A stretch of 54,999 nucleotides of DNA from Cyanobacteria bacterium QS_4_48_99 (GCA_003021505.1 PXPT01000006.1:1-54999); one strand, 5' to 3'. Counted from the stretch's first letter, positions 35,447 to 46,668 are shown. The notes: generated from the sequence alone by a model not told the origin. Numbers and translations are program-made.

Positions 35447-36963
35447 ATGTCTGGAGTGAACTCGAAGTATTTATACGACTTTCCTTCCCTACCGTTGATC
35501 AATTGGGAAAGACTAGCTTACGAGTACGCCACCCCAGCACGGCAAACTAGAGTTGCAGAACCGGGAGGATCTTACCAGTCCCCACCCTCAGGAACCCCCA
35601 GAATTCCGCCCTCGATTCAACTGCGGCAGTATCAGCGCCAAGCCGTTTCAAGCTGGTTTTCCAACCAAGGGCGGGGCACCCTGAAAATGGCAACCGGAAG
35701 TGGCAAAACAATCGTGGCATTAGTGATCGCCACCGAACTCTATCAAAAAATCGGCTTGCAAGTCATACTGGTAGTTTGCCCTTACCGTCACCTTGTCACT
35801 CAATGGGCGCGAGAATGTGAGAAATTCCACCTTAAACCCCTCCTCGCCTTTGAAAGCGTTCGCACCTGGCAACGTCAACTGTCCACCCAACTCTATAACC
35901 TTCACTCCGGTAGCCAGCCTTTTCTCACTCTCATCACGACTAACGCCACCTTGATGGCATCGGGGTTGCAATCCCAACTGAAGTTTTTCCCCGATAAAAC
36001 CCTCATTGTGGGAGACGAGGCACATAATCTCGGTTCGCGTCGCTTAGAAGAAAGTCTCCCCCGCAACATCGGATTACGTCTTGCCCTTTCTGCTACTCCC
36101 CAACGCTACTTTGACAACGAGGGAACCGAAGCAATCTTTAATTATTTCGGCGCGGTATTACAGCCAGAATTCACCCTCGCAGACGCAATTCGCCAAGGGG
36201 CATTAGTGCATTACCTTTACTATCCCATCTTGGTAGAACTCACCGAATCGGAAACCCTTGCTTACGCCAAACTCACTAAGCGGATTGGCTGGGCACTTAA
36301 CGATAATGACGATTGGGCGAGCAATGATACTTTAACATCACTATTAATGCAGCGATCGCGCTTAACAGGTGCAGCCGCGAACAAGCTAGAAGCACTGCAT
36401 CAACTTATGTCTGGGCGCTTGTATACTAGCCACACCCTCTTCTACTGCGGCGATGGTGATGTCGAGACAGATATTTCCCACTACAATCGCCAACTGGCAG
36501 CCGTTACCCACCTTTTAGGAACCCAACTAGGCTATCGCGTCAACACCTATACTGCCGAAACTTCCCTCGAACAGAGAGAAGAAATACGCAGACAATTTGA
36601 AAGCGGCGAGTTGCAAGGATTAGCCGCCATTCGTTGTTTAGATGCATTCGTTGTTTAGATGAAGGTGTGGATATCCCAGCGATTCAAAACGCCGTAATTT
36701 TAGCCAGCACAGGCAACCCCCGCCAGTTTATTCAACGCCGAGGACGAATTTTGCGCCCTCATCCCGGCAAGGAACGCGCCACCCTATTTGACATGATTGT
36801 CATGCCACCCAATTTAGAACGCGAAACTTGGGAAGTAGAACGCAATCTGCTACGCAAAGAATTGAAACGCTTTATCGAGTTTGCCGACTTAGCGGATAAT
36901 GCAGCAGAAGCGAGAACTCAATTATTTGCACTCCAAGAAAAATATCAACTGCTAGATTTATGA
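35447..36963 (+). pseudogene. Dnd-linked-type DEAD/DEAH helicase, split by a 17-bp duplication
   Basis: A superfamily 2 helicase. Motifs: YQRQAVSSWF, Walker A ATGSGKT, GDEAHNLG (DEAH), LALSATPQR, and in the second part the C-terminal helicase IRCLDEGVDIPAIQ and FIQRRGRILRPHPGK. It resembles helicases that accompany phosphorothioation (dnd) genes. A perfect tandem copy of CATTCGTTGTTTAGATG (36628-36644 and 36645-36661) shifts the frame and stops translation at 36656-36658. Removing one copy restores a continuous 499-aa protein (IRCLDEGVD). The last 100 residues can otherwise be made only from an internal start near 36634. Confidence 0.88.
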
Positions 36964-37093
36964 ATAAGAAGGCAAGAGGCAAAGGGCAAAAGGGCTAACG
37001 TTTACTTTAGCCTTTAGTTTCTTATTGTTTACTTAAGCCTTTAATATGAGTGCCTTCTTTACAATCCTAGTTATTTTAATCTCCTTTTATGTG

Positions 37094-37267
37094 ATGACAA
37101 ACGAACCCAACTTTAACAACGCACAAGAACCCATCACGGAAGCCTCTCCCGAAGTTCACCAAATCCTTGAGCGAACTTTGCAAGTTGAAAAAGATAAAAT
37201 TCATCTAAAAACGCCTCGTAATATTAACGAAGATATCCTCAAAATTATTAAAGAAGTTATTCAATGA
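37094..37267 (+). CDS. Small protein between helicase and DndD-like gene
   Basis: A 57-aa protein from ATG 37094 (MTNEPNFNNAQEPITEASPE); an ATG at 37046 would add 16 hydrophobic residues. The C-terminal part (VHQILERTLQVEKDKIHLKT, PRNINEDILKIIKEVIQ) is helical. Its stop overlaps the next gene's ATG (ATGA at 37264-37267), which indicates translational coupling. It may be an accessory subunit of the DndD-like ATPase. I do not know a named family. Confidence 0.7.
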   Translation: MTNEPNFNNAQEPITEASPEVHQILERTLQVEKDKIHLKTPRNINEDILKIIKEVIQ

Positions 37268-39327
37268 AGCTAATTTCGTTCAGACTTTGCAACTTTCGTC
37301 AGTTCCATGGCAAAACTCCAGAAATTATCCTTGCCCGTAACGAAGGCAATACCACTATCATTCACGGTAATAACGGTGCAGGAAAAACCACCCTACTGAA
37401 TGCCTTCACTTGGGTACTCTACGAAAAATTTACCGCTGCATTTGCCTCCAGCGAACAACTGGTAAACAAACGAGCAATTACAGAGGCAGTTCCGGGAAAA
37501 TCAGTAGAATGCTGGGTGGAAATTACTTTCGAGCATGATTACAAACGTTACCAGTTGAAGCGCCAATGCTATGCCCGCAGAGGAGAAACAATTGATTATA
37601 CTCCCACTCAAATCTTCATGCTGGTGGCAGGAGACGATGGGCGTTGGATGCCGCCGATGCAACAGCCAGAAGATATAATTGGACAGATTTTACCGGAAAC
37701 TTTACATCAGTATTTTTTCTTTGATGGAGAACGTATCGATCACATTATTCGCTATGAAAAGAAGACAGAAATTGCTGAAGCAACCAAGGAACTTTTAGGA
37801 ATTAAAGTTTTAGAGCGCTCTGTGGAACATTTAAAGAAAGCAAAGCGGACGCTGGAAGAGGAACTAAAGGCAATTGGCGATACAGAAACTCAGCAATTAT
37901 TACAAGCGCAATATCAACTGGAACAAGAGCGCGATCGCCTACATCAGCGTCAACAGGAAATTCTCCAAGAAATTGCACGCCAAGAAGAATTTAAGAAGAC
38001 AATTAGTGATCATTTACTCGAACTTAATAGTGCCGAAAAGGTACAGCAATTTAAAAACCAACTAGAAGCGCAAGAAAAATCGACTCAACAAAACCTAGTC
38101 CAAGCCAAGAAAGCCTTAAAACAGGCAATCTCTACCCGTGGCTATACCGTTTTCTTATCAGATATAACTGCCCAATTCCATACTCTTGTGGACGATTTAC
38201 GGGAGAAAGGCGAGTTACCTGCGGGAATTAAACAGCAGTTTGTTAATGAATTGTTAGAGCGGAAACGTTGTATCTGCGGCACGGAATTAACAGAAGAAAG
38301 CCATGCTCATCAGATGGTGGAGGCTTGGAAAGAAAGAGCGGGAATTGCAGAGGTAGAGGAAGCAGCAATTCGCATGGAAACTCAAGTAGGAGAACTGGAA
38401 AAACAAGCACCGGAATTTTGGCAAGAAGTTGACAGTCAGCAAGCCCAGATCAATCACTTGCGAACTGAACTAGGGCGAATCGAAAATGAACTAGATGAAG
38501 TTAAAAATAAGCTGAGAGCTTACCCAGATGAAGATATTCAGAAGTTACAAAAGCAACTGGATGCCGCAGAAGAGACTATCCGAGAATCAAGTTTAGAGCA
38601 AGGCAGAAACCAACAAGAAATTGAGCGCCTTACTGCTGAATTTGAGGAAAAAGGCAAGCAAATTGCCAAGCATCAAATGAAAGAAGAAAAACAACTCCTA
38701 GCTCGGCGGCGCATTCAAGCCACTCAAGAATCGATAGAGCGGTTTATAGAAGTAAAAGCACGCATAGAGCAGCAGTTCCGCGCTTCTTTGGAAAAACGAG
38801 TACAGGAAATATTTGCCTCGATTTCCTTTACCCCCTATCTACCCAAGCTCAGTGAAAAGTATGAGCTAACCCTAGTAGAAAATACTGCTGAAAAAGAAGC
38901 ATCTGTTGCTGCATCAACTGGGGAAAATCAGATTCTTAGCCTCTCATTCATCGGCGGCATTATTGATCGAGTTCGGGAGTGGAGTCAGCGAAATACTCTC
39001 ATGGGACCTGATAGTAGCACATTCCCAGTAGTGATGGATTCTCCGTTTGGAAGTTTGGATGAAATCTATCGGCGGCAAGTCGCAAGTTCGATTCCGAAGC
39101 TAGCGAATCAGTTAGTTGTTTTGGCGACAAAAACTCAATGGCGAGGCGAAGTTGCCCAAGAAATGGCAGACTATCTTGGCAGAGAGTACGTTTTGGTTTA
39201 TTACTCTCCCAAGCCAGATTGTGAAGAAGATGCGATTGAAATCAATGGGATTCGCTATCCGTTAGTGCAGCGCAGTGCTAACGAGTTTGAATACACCGAA
39301 ATTATCGAGGTAAAGCGTGATGGCTAG
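37264..39327 (+). CDS. DndD-like SMC/RecN-type ATPase
   Basis: A 687-aa ATPase. N-terminal Walker A HGNNGAGKTT (about 34-43) and Q-loop region are followed by long coiled-coil arms (about 190-500), interrupted near residue 335 by a KRCICGTEL segment resembling a zinc hook. The C-terminal head has the signature-like NQILSLSFIGGI and Walker B FPVVMDSPFGSLDE (about 590). This matches DndD, an ATPase of DNA phosphorothioation, and its relatives in other defence cassettes. No dndA, B, C or E is in the window, so it may belong to a separate helicase-small protein-ATPase system. The reading frame is intact. Confidence 0.9.
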   Translation: MKLISFRLCNFRQFHGKTPEIILARNEGNTTIIHGNNGAGKTTLLNAFTWVLYEKFTAAFASSEQLVNKRAITEAVPGKSVECWVEITFEHDYKRYQLKRQCYARRGETIDYTPTQIFMLVAGDDGRWMPPMQQPEDIIGQILPETLHQYFFFDGERIDHIIRYEKKTEIAEATKELLGIKVLERSVEHLKKAKRTLEEELKAIGDTETQQLLQAQYQLEQERDRLHQRQQEILQEIARQEEFKKTISDHLLELNSAEKVQQFKNQLEAQEKSTQQNLVQAKKALKQAISTRGYTVFLSDITAQFHTLVDDLREKGELPAGIKQQFVNELLERKRCICGTELTEESHAHQMVEAWKERAGIAEVEEAAIRMETQVGELEKQAPEFWQEVDSQQAQINHLRTELGRIENELDEVKNKLRAYPDEDIQKLQKQLDAAEETIRESSLEQGRNQQEIERLTAEFEEKGKQIAKHQMKEEKQLLARRRIQATQESIERFIEVKARIEQQFRASLEKRVQEIFASISFTPYLPKLSEKYELTLVENTAEKEASVAASTGENQILSLSFIGGIIDRVREWSQRNTLMGPDSSTFPVVMDSPFGSLDEIYRRQVASSIPKLANQLVVLATKTQWRGEVAQEMADYLGREYVLVYYSPKPDCEEDAIEINGIRYPLVQRSANEFEYTEIIEVKRDG

Positions 39328-39464
39328 TTCTTCCCCACAAACCACATTAAGTCTGTCATTGTTTTTGAAAAATGGTATTACCCCAAACGTTTGACGTGAT
39401 GATTGAAGATTTAGTGGAAATTCTGGAAGAGTAGGTGATCGCACCGTCGATGTAGATGCCATAA

Positions 39465-39494
39465 AAAATCCCCCACCGAAAGGCAGGGGATTTT
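39465..39494. terminator. Bidirectional terminator, DndD-like gene / psaB
   Basis: AAAATCCCC (39465-39473) and GGGGATTTT (39486-39494) form a perfect stem with a 12-base loop. T-rich sequence follows on the plus strand (TTTTCTTTTC) and on the minus strand (TTTTTTAT). It serves two convergent genes. Between 39328 and 39464 I see only an unsupported 20-codon frame. Confidence 0.85.
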
Positions 39495-39544
39495 CTTTTC
39501 GTTACCTATCGTTACCTACAACAGGCTAGGTTTCAGCGAAAGCG

Positions 39545-41758
39545 TCAACCAAATTTACTCGCTGTCGAGGCAATCAGGAAAGCCGCGTAGGTGAGGATGT
39601 AACCCACCGAGAAGTGAGCTAAACCAACCAAACGACCTTGGACGATGGACATGGCAACAGGCTTGTCCTTCCAGCGAACCAGGTTCGCCAAAGGAGTCCG
39701 CTCGTGCGCCCAAACCAGCGTTTCGATCAACTCTTGCCAGTAACCTCGCCAGGAGATTAGGAACATGAAACCAGTCGCCCAAACCAGGTGTCCAAACAGG
39801 AACATCCAAGCCCAGACAGATAGGTTATTCATGCCGAAGACGTTGTATCCGTTGATTAACTGGGCAGAATTGAGCCAGAGGTAATCCCGCAGCCAGCCCA
39901 TGAGATAGGTGGAAGACTCGTTGAACTGAGCAACGTTGCCTTGCCAAATGCCCAGATGCTTCCAGTGCCAGTAGAACGTTACCCAGCCTATGGTATTCAG
40001 CATCCAGAACACAGCCAGGTAGAAGGAGTCCCAAGCGGAGATGTCGCAAGTTCCGCCGCGACCAGGTCCGTCGCAGGGGAAGCTATAGCCGAAGTCTTTC
40101 TTATCCGGCATGAGCTTGGAACCGCGAGCATCCAATGCGCCTTTAACCAGGATTAGGGTGGTGGTGTGCAAACCAAGCGCGATCGCGTGGTGAACCAAGA
40201 AGTCACCAGGACCAATCGTCAAGAACAGAGAGTTAGTCCCGCTGTTGATTGCATCTAGCCAACCTGGTAGCCAGGCAGCACCCGCATTGGAGGCAAGGCT
40301 ATCGGGATTGGACAACAGAACATCCATTCCATACAGCGCCTTACCGTGAGCAGCTTGGATGAACTGAGCAAAGACTGGCTCGATCAGAATTTGCTTTTCT
40401 GGTGTTCCGAAGGCGACGACCACGTCATTGTGGACGTACAGACCCAGCGTGTGGAAACCCAGGAATAAGGAAACCCAGCTCAGATGAGAGATAATCGCCT
40501 CTTTGTGCTTTAGCACCCGGTCGAGAACATTCCCCTTATTTTGCTCCGGGTCGTAGTCTCGTACCAAGAAGATGGCACCGTGGGCAAACGCTCCCACCAT
40601 GATGAAACCAGCAATGTACTGGTGATGGGTATAGAGGGCTGCCTGGGTCGTGAATGCCCTTCCCATGAAGGCGTAGGGCGGCAGGGAGTACATGTGCTGC
40701 GCCACCAGGGAAGTGGCTGTACCCAATGCTGCTAGTGCTAACGCCAACTGGAAGTGCAGGGAGTTGTTGATGGTGTCATACAATCCCTGGTGCGGCAGGT
40801 TAAACTGACCTTCGGTCTCTTTGCCAAAGAAATTCTTGGCATTGAGCATCTCCTTGATGCTGTGACCAATCCCGAAGTTGGTCCGATACATGTGACCGGC
40901 GATGATAAAGATGACCGCGATCGCCAAGTGGTGATGCGCCATATCCGTCAGCCACAGGGACTCCGTTTGGGGATGGAAGCCACCTAAGAAGGTCAGAATT
41001 GCCGAGCCAGCACCTTCGGAGGTTCCGAAAATATGGTTCGCCGTATCCGGGTTTTGGGCGTATGCTCCCCAATTCCCCGTAAAGAACGGCGCTAACCCTT
41101 CTGGGTGTGGCTTCACGGAAAGGAAGTTTCCCCAACCCACGTGCTGCCCCCGAGATTCGGGAATCGCCACGTGAACCAAGTGACCAGCCCAAGCTAAAGA
41201 GCTGACGCCGAACAGACCAGCTAAGTGGTGGTTCAGGCGAGGTTCAGCGCTCTTGAACCAGGAGAGGCTAGGACGGAACTTGGGTTGTAAGTGCAGCCAT
41301 CCGGCAAACAGGAACAGTGCCGAAAGCAGCAAGAGGAACACCGACCCCATGTAGAGGTCACTGTTTTCCGTCATACCAATGGTGTAGAACCAGTGATAAA
41401 CCCCAGAGTAAGCAATATTTACCGGGTTAGCAGCACCCCCTTGGGTGAAAGCATCGACTGCCGGGTCGCCGAAGTGAGGGTCCCAAATTGCGTGAGCAAT
41501 GGGACGGACATTGAGCGGATCTTTGATCCACTGCTCGAAGTTACCTTGCCAGGCGACGTGGAACAGGGTGCCAGAAGTCCACAGAAAGATGATGGCGATG
41601 TGACCAAAATGGGAGGCAAAAATCTTTTGGTAAAGATTCTCCTCGGTCATGCCATCGTGGCTTTCAAAATCGTGAGCTGTGGCAATCCCGTACCAGATCC
41701 GACGGGTTGTCGGATCTTGAGCTAGGTCCTGGCTAAATTTTGGAAATTTAGTGACCAT
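39545..41758 (-). CDS. psaB: Photosystem I P700 apoprotein A2
   Basis: A 737-aa core subunit of photosystem I. It shows eleven membrane helices, the [20 protein letters not shown] start, many chlorophyll-binding His pairs ([20 protein letters not shown]), and the FX loop [17 protein letters not shown], whose two Cys ligate the shared [4Fe-4S] cluster with PsaA. The end reads [10 protein letters not shown]. It binds P700 and the A0/A1 cofactors in the thylakoid membrane. It is the second gene of psaA-psaB, 131 bp after psaA, co-transcribed. Everything is normal for the family. Confidence 0.99.
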   Translation of the reverse strand: MVTKFPKFSQDLAQDPTTRRIWYGIATAHDFESHDGMTEENLYQKIFASHFGHIAIIFLWTSGTLFHVAWQGNFEQWIKDPLNVRPIAHAIWDPHFGDPAVDAFTQGGAANPVNIAYSGVYHWFYTIGMTENSDLYMGSVFLLLLSALFLFAGWLHLQPKFRPSLSWFKSAEPRLNHHLAGLFGVSSLAWAGHLVHVAIPESRGQHVGWGNFLSVKPHPEGLAPFFTGNWGAYAQNPDTANHIFGTSEGAGSAILTFLGGFHPQTESLWLTDMAHHHLAIAVIFIIAGHMYRTNFGIGHSIKEMLNAKNFFGKETEGQFNLPHQGLYDTINNSLHFQLALALAALGTATSLVAQHMYSLPPYAFMGRAFTTQAALYTHHQYIAGFIMVGAFAHGAIFLVRDYDPEQNKGNVLDRVLKHKEAIISHLSWVSLFLGFHTLGLYVHNDVVVAFGTPEKQILIEPVFAQFIQAAHGKALYGMDVLLSNPDSLASNAGAAWLPGWLDAINSGTNSLFLTIGPGDFLVHHAIALGLHTTTLILVKGALDARGSKLMPDKKDFGYSFPCDGPGRGGTCDISAWDSFYLAVFWMLNTIGWVTFYWHWKHLGIWQGNVAQFNESSTYLMGWLRDYLWLNSAQLINGYNVFGMNNLSVWAWMFLFGHLVWATGFMFLISWRGYWQELIETLVWAHERTPLANLVRWKDKPVAMSIVQGRLVGLAHFSVGYILTYAAFLIASTASKFG

Positions 41759-41889
41759 ATCTCTTTAGGAATTCTCCTCGCTAGTAAATGAGGTTAAAGC
41801 TGTCATCTTTGGCTATCTCCTGGAACCGAAGTTCCAGGAAGTAAGGGTCTCAACTCGGCAATGCGAGTTTGCCCATTTTATGGCACGAC

Positions 41890-44142
41890 TCATCCCACCG
41901 CGATTATTCGCGCCAGGAAAAACGCCCAAATCGTAACAATCGATCCCAGGAGGTAGTGAGCTACCCCAACAGCCCGTCCTTGAATGATACTCATCCCGCG
42001 AGGCTGGATAGCTGGGGCAACTTTCAGCTTGTTGTGCGCCCAAACAATGGACTCAATCAGTTCTTGCCAGTAGCCGCGACCACTGAACAGGAACATCAAG
42101 CTGAAGGCAAAGATGAAGTGACCGCCTAGGAACAGCAAGCCGTAAGCTGAGAGTTCTGAACCATAGGAATTGATCACCTGAGCCGACTGCGCCCATTGGA
42201 AATCGCGCAGCCAACCGTTAATTGTGATGGCGCTGGTAGCAAAGTTACCAGCAGTGATGTTAGACACTGTGCCATCGGGGGCTACCGTTCCCCAGACATC
42301 TGATTGCATTTTCCAGCTAAAGTGGTAAACCACAATCGACAGGGAGTTAAACATCCAGAACAGCCCCAGGAAGACGTGATCCCAGCCCGAAACTTGGCAA
42401 GTACCGCCGCGACCGGGACCGTCGCAGGGGAAGCGGAAGCCTAGCTCGGACTTGTCGGGAATCAGACGAGAGTTGCGAGCAAACAGCACACCCTTGAGCA
42501 GAATTAGGGCAGTGACATGGATGGTGAACGCATGGATATGGTGCACCATGAAGTCTGCCGTTCCCAGCTCAATGGGCATCATGGCTACCTTCCCCCCGAC
42601 TTCTACCACACCGCCACCGAAGGCATAGCTAGCAGGTTCTGCTGCATTAGGAGCAGTTGCCCCTGGCGCAAGGGTATGAAGATTTTGAACCCACTGGGCA
42701 AATATGGGCTGGAGTTGAATCGCCGTATCCGAGAACATGTCTTGAGGGCGACCCAAAGCTCGCATGGTGTCGTTGTGGACATAGAGACCGAAGCTATGGA
42801 AGCCCAGGAAGATGCAGACCCAGTTCAGGTGAGAAATGATCGCATCTCTGTGGCGCAGGACTCGGTCTAAGAGATTATTGACATTATTAGCCGGGTCGTA
42901 ATCTCGCGTTAGGAAAATCGCCCCGTGAGCCCCAGCGCCAACCACCAGGAAGCCGCCAATCCAGATGTGATGGGTAAATAGGGACAACTGCGTGGCATAA
43001 TCGGTTGCCATGTAGGGGTAGGGCGGCATGGCATACATGTGATGCGCCACGATAATCGTGAGCGAACCGAGCATCGCCAGGTTAATTGCTAACTGGGCGT
43101 GCCAGGAGTTAGTCAGGGTTTCATAGAGACCCTTATGACCTTCACCAGTAAAGGGACCTTTATGAGCTTCCAGAATCTGCTTGATGCTGTGCCCGATGCC
43201 CCAGTTGGTGCGGTACATGTGACCTGCGATGATAAACAGAACCGCGATCGCCAAGTGGTGGTGCGCCGTATCGCTCAACCACAAGCCACCCGTTTGTGGG
43301 TTTAAGCCACCCTTGAAGGTAAGGAAGTCGGCGTACTCTCCCCAATTCAGGGTGAAAAACGGTTTTAAGCCCTGAGCAAAACTGGGATACAGCTCTGCCA
43401 TCAAACTCTTATTCAAGATGAATTCGTGGGGCAGGGGAATGTCTTCTGCTGCTACCCCACTATTCAAGAGCTTGTTCACTGGCAGAGCAACGTGAATCTG
43501 GTGCCCCGCCCAAGACAGGGAACCAAGACCGAGCAATCCGGCTAAGTGGTGGTTCAGCATCGACTCCACGTTCTGGAACCACTCCAGTTTGGGAGCGCGC
43601 TTGTGATAGTGGAACCAACCAGCAAACAGCATCAGTGCAGCCATTACCAACCCGCCGATCGCGGTGCAGTAAAGCTGGAAGCTACTGGTGAAACCGGAAG
43701 CTCGCCAGAGATAGAAGAAACCAGAGGTGATCTGGATTCCCTGGAACCCGCCACCCATTTCGCCGTTGAGAATTTCTTGACCGACAATTGGCCACACCAC
43801 TTGGGCACTAGGCTTAATGTTGGTGGGATCGCCTAGCCAAGCTTCGTAGTTGGAGAAGCGAGCGCCATGAAAATACATGCCGCTCAGCCAGATGAAAATA
43901 ATCGCTAAGTGACCAAAGTGAGCACTGAAGATTTTCCGAGAAACATCTTCTAAGTCACCTTGACTATCAAAATCGTGAACCTCGGAGTGAAGGTTCCAAA
44001 TCCAGGTTGTGGTTTTGGGACCCTTTGCCAGGGTGCGGTCAAAGTGACCCGGTTTCGCCCACCTCTCAAAGGAAGTCGACACCGGATTTTTATCTACCGC
44101 TACCCTGACTTTTTCCTCTCTTTCCGGAGGACTAGTCGTCAT
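41890..44142 (-). CDS. psaA: Photosystem I P700 apoprotein A1
   Basis: A 750-aa subunit from the ATG at 44142 ([20 protein letters not shown]), chosen over an ATG at 44217 because it matches the family N-terminus and has an AGAGGAGAG ribosome site. Eleven membrane helices, the His-rich [20 protein letters not shown], and the FX motif [19 protein letters not shown] are present, and it ends ARIIAVG. With PsaB it forms the reaction-centre heterodimer. Lead gene of psaAB. No unusual insertions are seen. Confidence 0.99.
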   Translation of the reverse strand: MTTSPPEREEKVRVAVDKNPVSTSFERWAKPGHFDRTLAKGPKTTTWIWNLHSEVHDFDSQGDLEDVSRKIFSAHFGHLAIIFIWLSGMYFHGARFSNYEAWLGDPTNIKPSAQVVWPIVGQEILNGEMGGGFQGIQITSGFFYLWRASGFTSSFQLYCTAIGGLVMAALMLFAGWFHYHKRAPKLEWFQNVESMLNHHLAGLLGLGSLSWAGHQIHVALPVNKLLNSGVAAEDIPLPHEFILNKSLMAELYPSFAQGLKPFFTLNWGEYADFLTFKGGLNPQTGGLWLSDTAHHHLAIAVLFIIAGHMYRTNWGIGHSIKQILEAHKGPFTGEGHKGLYETLTNSWHAQLAINLAMLGSLTIIVAHHMYAMPPYPYMATDYATQLSLFTHHIWIGGFLVVGAGAHGAIFLTRDYDPANNVNNLLDRVLRHRDAIISHLNWVCIFLGFHSFGLYVHNDTMRALGRPQDMFSDTAIQLQPIFAQWVQNLHTLAPGATAPNAAEPASYAFGGGVVEVGGKVAMMPIELGTADFMVHHIHAFTIHVTALILLKGVLFARNSRLIPDKSELGFRFPCDGPGRGGTCQVSGWDHVFLGLFWMFNSLSIVVYHFSWKMQSDVWGTVAPDGTVSNITAGNFATSAITINGWLRDFQWAQSAQVINSYGSELSAYGLLFLGGHFIFAFSLMFLFSGRGYWQELIESIVWAHNKLKVAPAIQPRGMSIIQGRAVGVAHYLLGSIVTIWAFFLARIIAVG

Positions 44143-44512
44143 ATAGGCTCTCCTCTCTAGACAATTAAGAAAACATTTCCCAAGGGAAATCGTTTTTGAA
44201 GCAACAAACGCAAGCAATCACTGCGATTTGGAAGCAAGCGGATGCCCGTTCTGATATTAAAAGGAACACCTTACTTGTAAATCATAGAGCTGTTTTACCG
44301 AAGCTGTGGCGGGGATTTAACAATATTTAAAATCGGCTCAACACTTGACAGAGTCAAGCTTCTAAGCTCAACTACCCTGCAGACAAGTCAACTCAAACTG
44401 ACCATTTTTAAACAAAACGCAACAATTCGTTAAGCGGTGAGGAGTTCCTAAAACTCGTAACGTACTTTTGCCTTCTAGAATGAGCATGTGGATCGTAACA
44501 GGAGGGGATTGC
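44143..44512 (-). promoter_or_regulatory. psaA promoter region
   Basis: The divergent leader between psaA and the lipoprotein gene. On the minus strand a TTTACAAG word (about 44282-44274) resembles one half of an HLR1 (RpaB) element, known to control psaAB in other cyanobacteria. A proper second half at the right spacing is not evident, so this is weak. The AT-rich stretch at 44240-44345 is the probable core promoter. Confidence 0.3.
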
Positions 44513-45862
44513 GTGTTGGTGACGATGTTTGTAAGGGTGACGCTGTCGTGTTTAATGGTAGTCGTTTTGAGCTGGGGATTGAGCGGTTGTGGCGATCACA
44601 GCGACACTTCCGAGCCATCCGAGACTGGACTAGCCTCGCAAGCCGCGCAGGCAGCACAAATCGCCGAAGTTGCTCCTCCCCCAGTCTTTCAACAACTTCG
44701 CCCAAGCCTAGACAGCTATCAGCCTCAGGTGACAATTCTCACCCCAGAAGCTAACCAAGTGCTCGAAGACACCACCGTGAGTGTGCAAGTCCAACTCCAG
44801 GACTTACCCACCTTTAAAGACGCAGAATTAGAGATGGGACCCCATCTGCACGTCATTTTAGACGATCAACCCTATCGAGCCGTTTACGAGCCAGACCAAC
44901 CGATTGTCTTTGAAGACCTTTCCCCTGGAACCCACACCCTGCGGGTATTCGCGTCCCGTCCTTGGCATGAAAGCTTCAAAAACGAGGGAGCCTATGACCA
45001 AAGGACATTTCACCTCTTTACAGAAACCCACAAAAATACCCCTGACCCCTCCAAACCACTGCTTACCTACAGCCGCCCCAAGGGCAGCTATGGAGCCGAG
45101 CCGATCATGCTCGACTTCTATCTTGCCAACGCACCGCTACGCCTAGTCGCTCAGGAAAATCCAGACAATAACATTATCGATTGGCAAATTCGAGTGACTG
45201 TTAATGGTCAGAGCTTTTTGCTCAATGACTGGTTGCCTGTTTACTTGGAAGGCTTCAGGCAAGGCACTAACTGGGTGCAACTCGAATTTCTAGACGAGGA
45301 GGGCAATCTAGTAGAAAATGCCTTCAACAACACGGTGCGGTTGATCACCTACGAATCTGGTGGTCAAGATAGCCTCTCGAAGCTGGTGCGAGGCGAACTC
45401 TCAGCAGAAGCAGCGCGTGGAATTGTCGATGCCAGCTATAGCGCCCAGCCCACTCCCCAGGTAGAGGAGCAGAGGAGCAGAGGCGCAGAAGAAAAAGACG
45501 CGCAGACGCGAGGACCCGGGGACGCGGGGACGGAAGAAACCTCCCCATCCCAAGATGTAGAATCGAGCGCTCCCACCGAAGCGAAACCAACCGATGAACC
45601 CCGTGGCGAAAAGCGGCTGACTCCTGAGAAACCAACTACGCTACCAGAAATCATCGAAGAGTCACCTTCACCAGAGCCAAAGGAAGAAGATTCTCAGGAC
45701 AAATCCTCTCAATCAGATCAATCAGAATCGAGTGAGCTGGTTCCGAATTCGGCAACGCCCTCGGAAGCTGGCGAGAGTGGTGAAGTAGGAAAGCAAAAGC
45801 CCTCGGCTGAAGCACCGGGGAACTATAGCAGTTTGCGAGTTCCCGAGGTACACCTTGACTGA
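44513..45862 (+). CDS. Predicted lipoprotein with beta-sandwich and acidic tail
   Basis: About 449 aa from GTG 44513, placed 8 bases after AGGAGGGG; alternatives are TTG 44468 and ATG 44525. A lipoprotein signal ends LSWGLSGCGD. The middle region resembles Ig/DUF-type beta-sandwich modules (VTILTPEANQVLEDTTVSVQ, HLHVILDDQPYRAVYEPDQP, PGTHTLRVFASRPWHESF). The last 150 residues are a disordered Ser/Glu/Pro-rich tail carrying a repeat-derived EEQRSRGAEE segment at 45464-45490. Envelope-anchored with unknown function. An AAAGGGGAG/CTCCCTTT hairpin (45871-45902) follows as terminator. Confidence 0.75.
   Translation: MLVTMFVRVTLSCLMVVVLSWGLSGCGDHSDTSEPSETGLASQAAQAAQIAEVAPPPVFQQLRPSLDSYQPQVTILTPEANQVLEDTTVSVQVQLQDLPTFKDAELEMGPHLHVILDDQPYRAVYEPDQPIVFEDLSPGTHTLRVFASRPWHESFKNEGAYDQRTFHLFTETHKNTPDPSKPLLTYSRPKGSYGAEPIMLDFYLANAPLRLVAQENPDNNIIDWQIRVTVNGQSFLLNDWLPVYLEGFRQGTNWVQLEFLDEEGNLVENAFNNTVRLITYESGGQDSLSKLVRGELSAEAARGIVDASYSAQPTPQVEEQRSRGAEEKDAQTRGPGDAGTEETSPSQDVESSAPTEAKPTDEPRGEKRLTPEKPTTLPEIIEESPSPEPKEEDSQDKSSQSDQSESSELVPNSATPSEAGESGEVGKQKPSAEAPGNYSSLRVPEVHLD
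45464..45536 (+). repeat. GAGGAGCAGAG-type short repeats in coding sequence
   Basis: GAGGAGCAGAGGAGCAGAGG followed by GCG-rich units (GGACCCGGGGACGCGGGGAC) lie in frame in the lipoprotein tail. The first unit is the same as that at 48109-48151 in the M16 peptidase gene. Confidence 0.8.
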
Positions 45863-45870
45863 AATCAGGC

Positions 45871-45902
45871 AAAGGGGAGCATGTTAAAGGAAATCTCCCT
45901 TT
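45871..45902 (+). terminator. Terminator after the lipoprotein gene
   Basis: AAAGGGGAG (45871-45879) pairs with CTCCCTTT (45895-45902), with one bulge. It lies 8 bp after the stop codon. The rest of 45903-46182 carries no gene that I can see and must hold the apcD promoter. Confidence 0.5.
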
Positions 45903-46182
45903 ACCCCAAAACCCTTCCCAATTGGTCATTTTATCTTGTGAAGCAACAAAAGCGCCTTAAAACCCCTGCCCCTCCAACGTTCAAGCAGATGTCAACTACG
46001 ATACAGTGAAGCTATCGCGCTTGCTGCCCAACCTTATTTTTGATCAAAATGTGGCAACCATGCCGCAAATTGGTATTGCAGGGCTTGAGTTTGCTTGATT
46101 GTTGACGCAGTATTTTTTCTCTTCCCTAGTGACCCCAAAATCGCTAAACTACAAGTGTGATTGGATTGACAAACTCGATATT

Positions 46183-46668
46183 ATGAGCGTAGTTAGCCAA
46201 GTTATTCTTCAAGCAGACGACGAACTTCGATATCCCAGCACCGGTGAACTCAAAAGCATCGATGCATTTTTAGAAACTGGTGAGCAGCGGATTCGGATTG
46301 CCCAAACCCTAGCAGAAAACGAAAAAAAGGTTGTAGACCAAGCAAGTAAACAACTCTGGCGTAAACACCCCGAATACATTGCTCCTGGTGGAAATGCTTA
46401 TGGCGAGCGTCAAAGGTCGCTTTGCATAAGGGATTACGGCTGGTACTTGCGGCTGATCACCTACGGTGTCCTAGCAGGCGACAAGGAACCGATTGAAAAA
46501 ATCGGTCTAGTGGGAGTGAGAGAAATGTACAATGCTCTCGATGTCCCGGTTCCTGGAATGGCTGATGCAATTACTTGTCTCAAAGAAGCTTCTTTGGAGT
46601 TACTCAGTGCAGAGGATGCCTCAGAAGCAGCTCCCTACTTTGATTACATCATTCAAGCGATGTCTTAG
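46183..46668 (+). CDS. apcD: Allophycocyanin alpha-B (terminal emitter)
   Basis: A 161-aa phycobiliprotein from the ATG at 46183 ([20 protein letters not shown]). An upstream in-frame ATG at 46099 has no family support. The chromophore Cys lies in [14 protein letters not shown], and the [19 protein letters not shown] region and the C-terminal FDYIIQAMS match ApcD rather than ApcA, whose N-terminus differs (MSIVTKS). ApcD is a red-shifted terminal emitter in the phycobilisome core, passing energy mainly towards photosystem I. It stands alone, as usual. Confidence 0.96.
   Translation: MSVVSQVILQADDELRYPSTGELKSIDAFLETGEQRIRIAQTLAENEKKVVDQASKQLWRKHPEYIAPGGNAYGERQRSLCIRDYGWYLRLITYGVLAGDKEPIEKIGLVGVREMYNALDVPVPGMADAITCLKEASLELLSAEDASEAAPYFDYIIQAMS

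Noticed and set aside
39374-39436. 20-codon frame after the DndD-like gene (MVLPQTFDVMIEDLVEILEE)
   Set aside because: Protein-like but very short and without a clear ribosome site; probably a remnant or chance frame.
39555-44160. Many frames opposite or within psaA and psaB
   Set aside because: They are shadows of two strongly conserved genes in other frames.
44274-44282. HLR1 (RpaB) site before psaA
   Set aside because: Only one half-site-like word is visible; the second half at the proper spacing is missing, so I keep it only as a weak remark.
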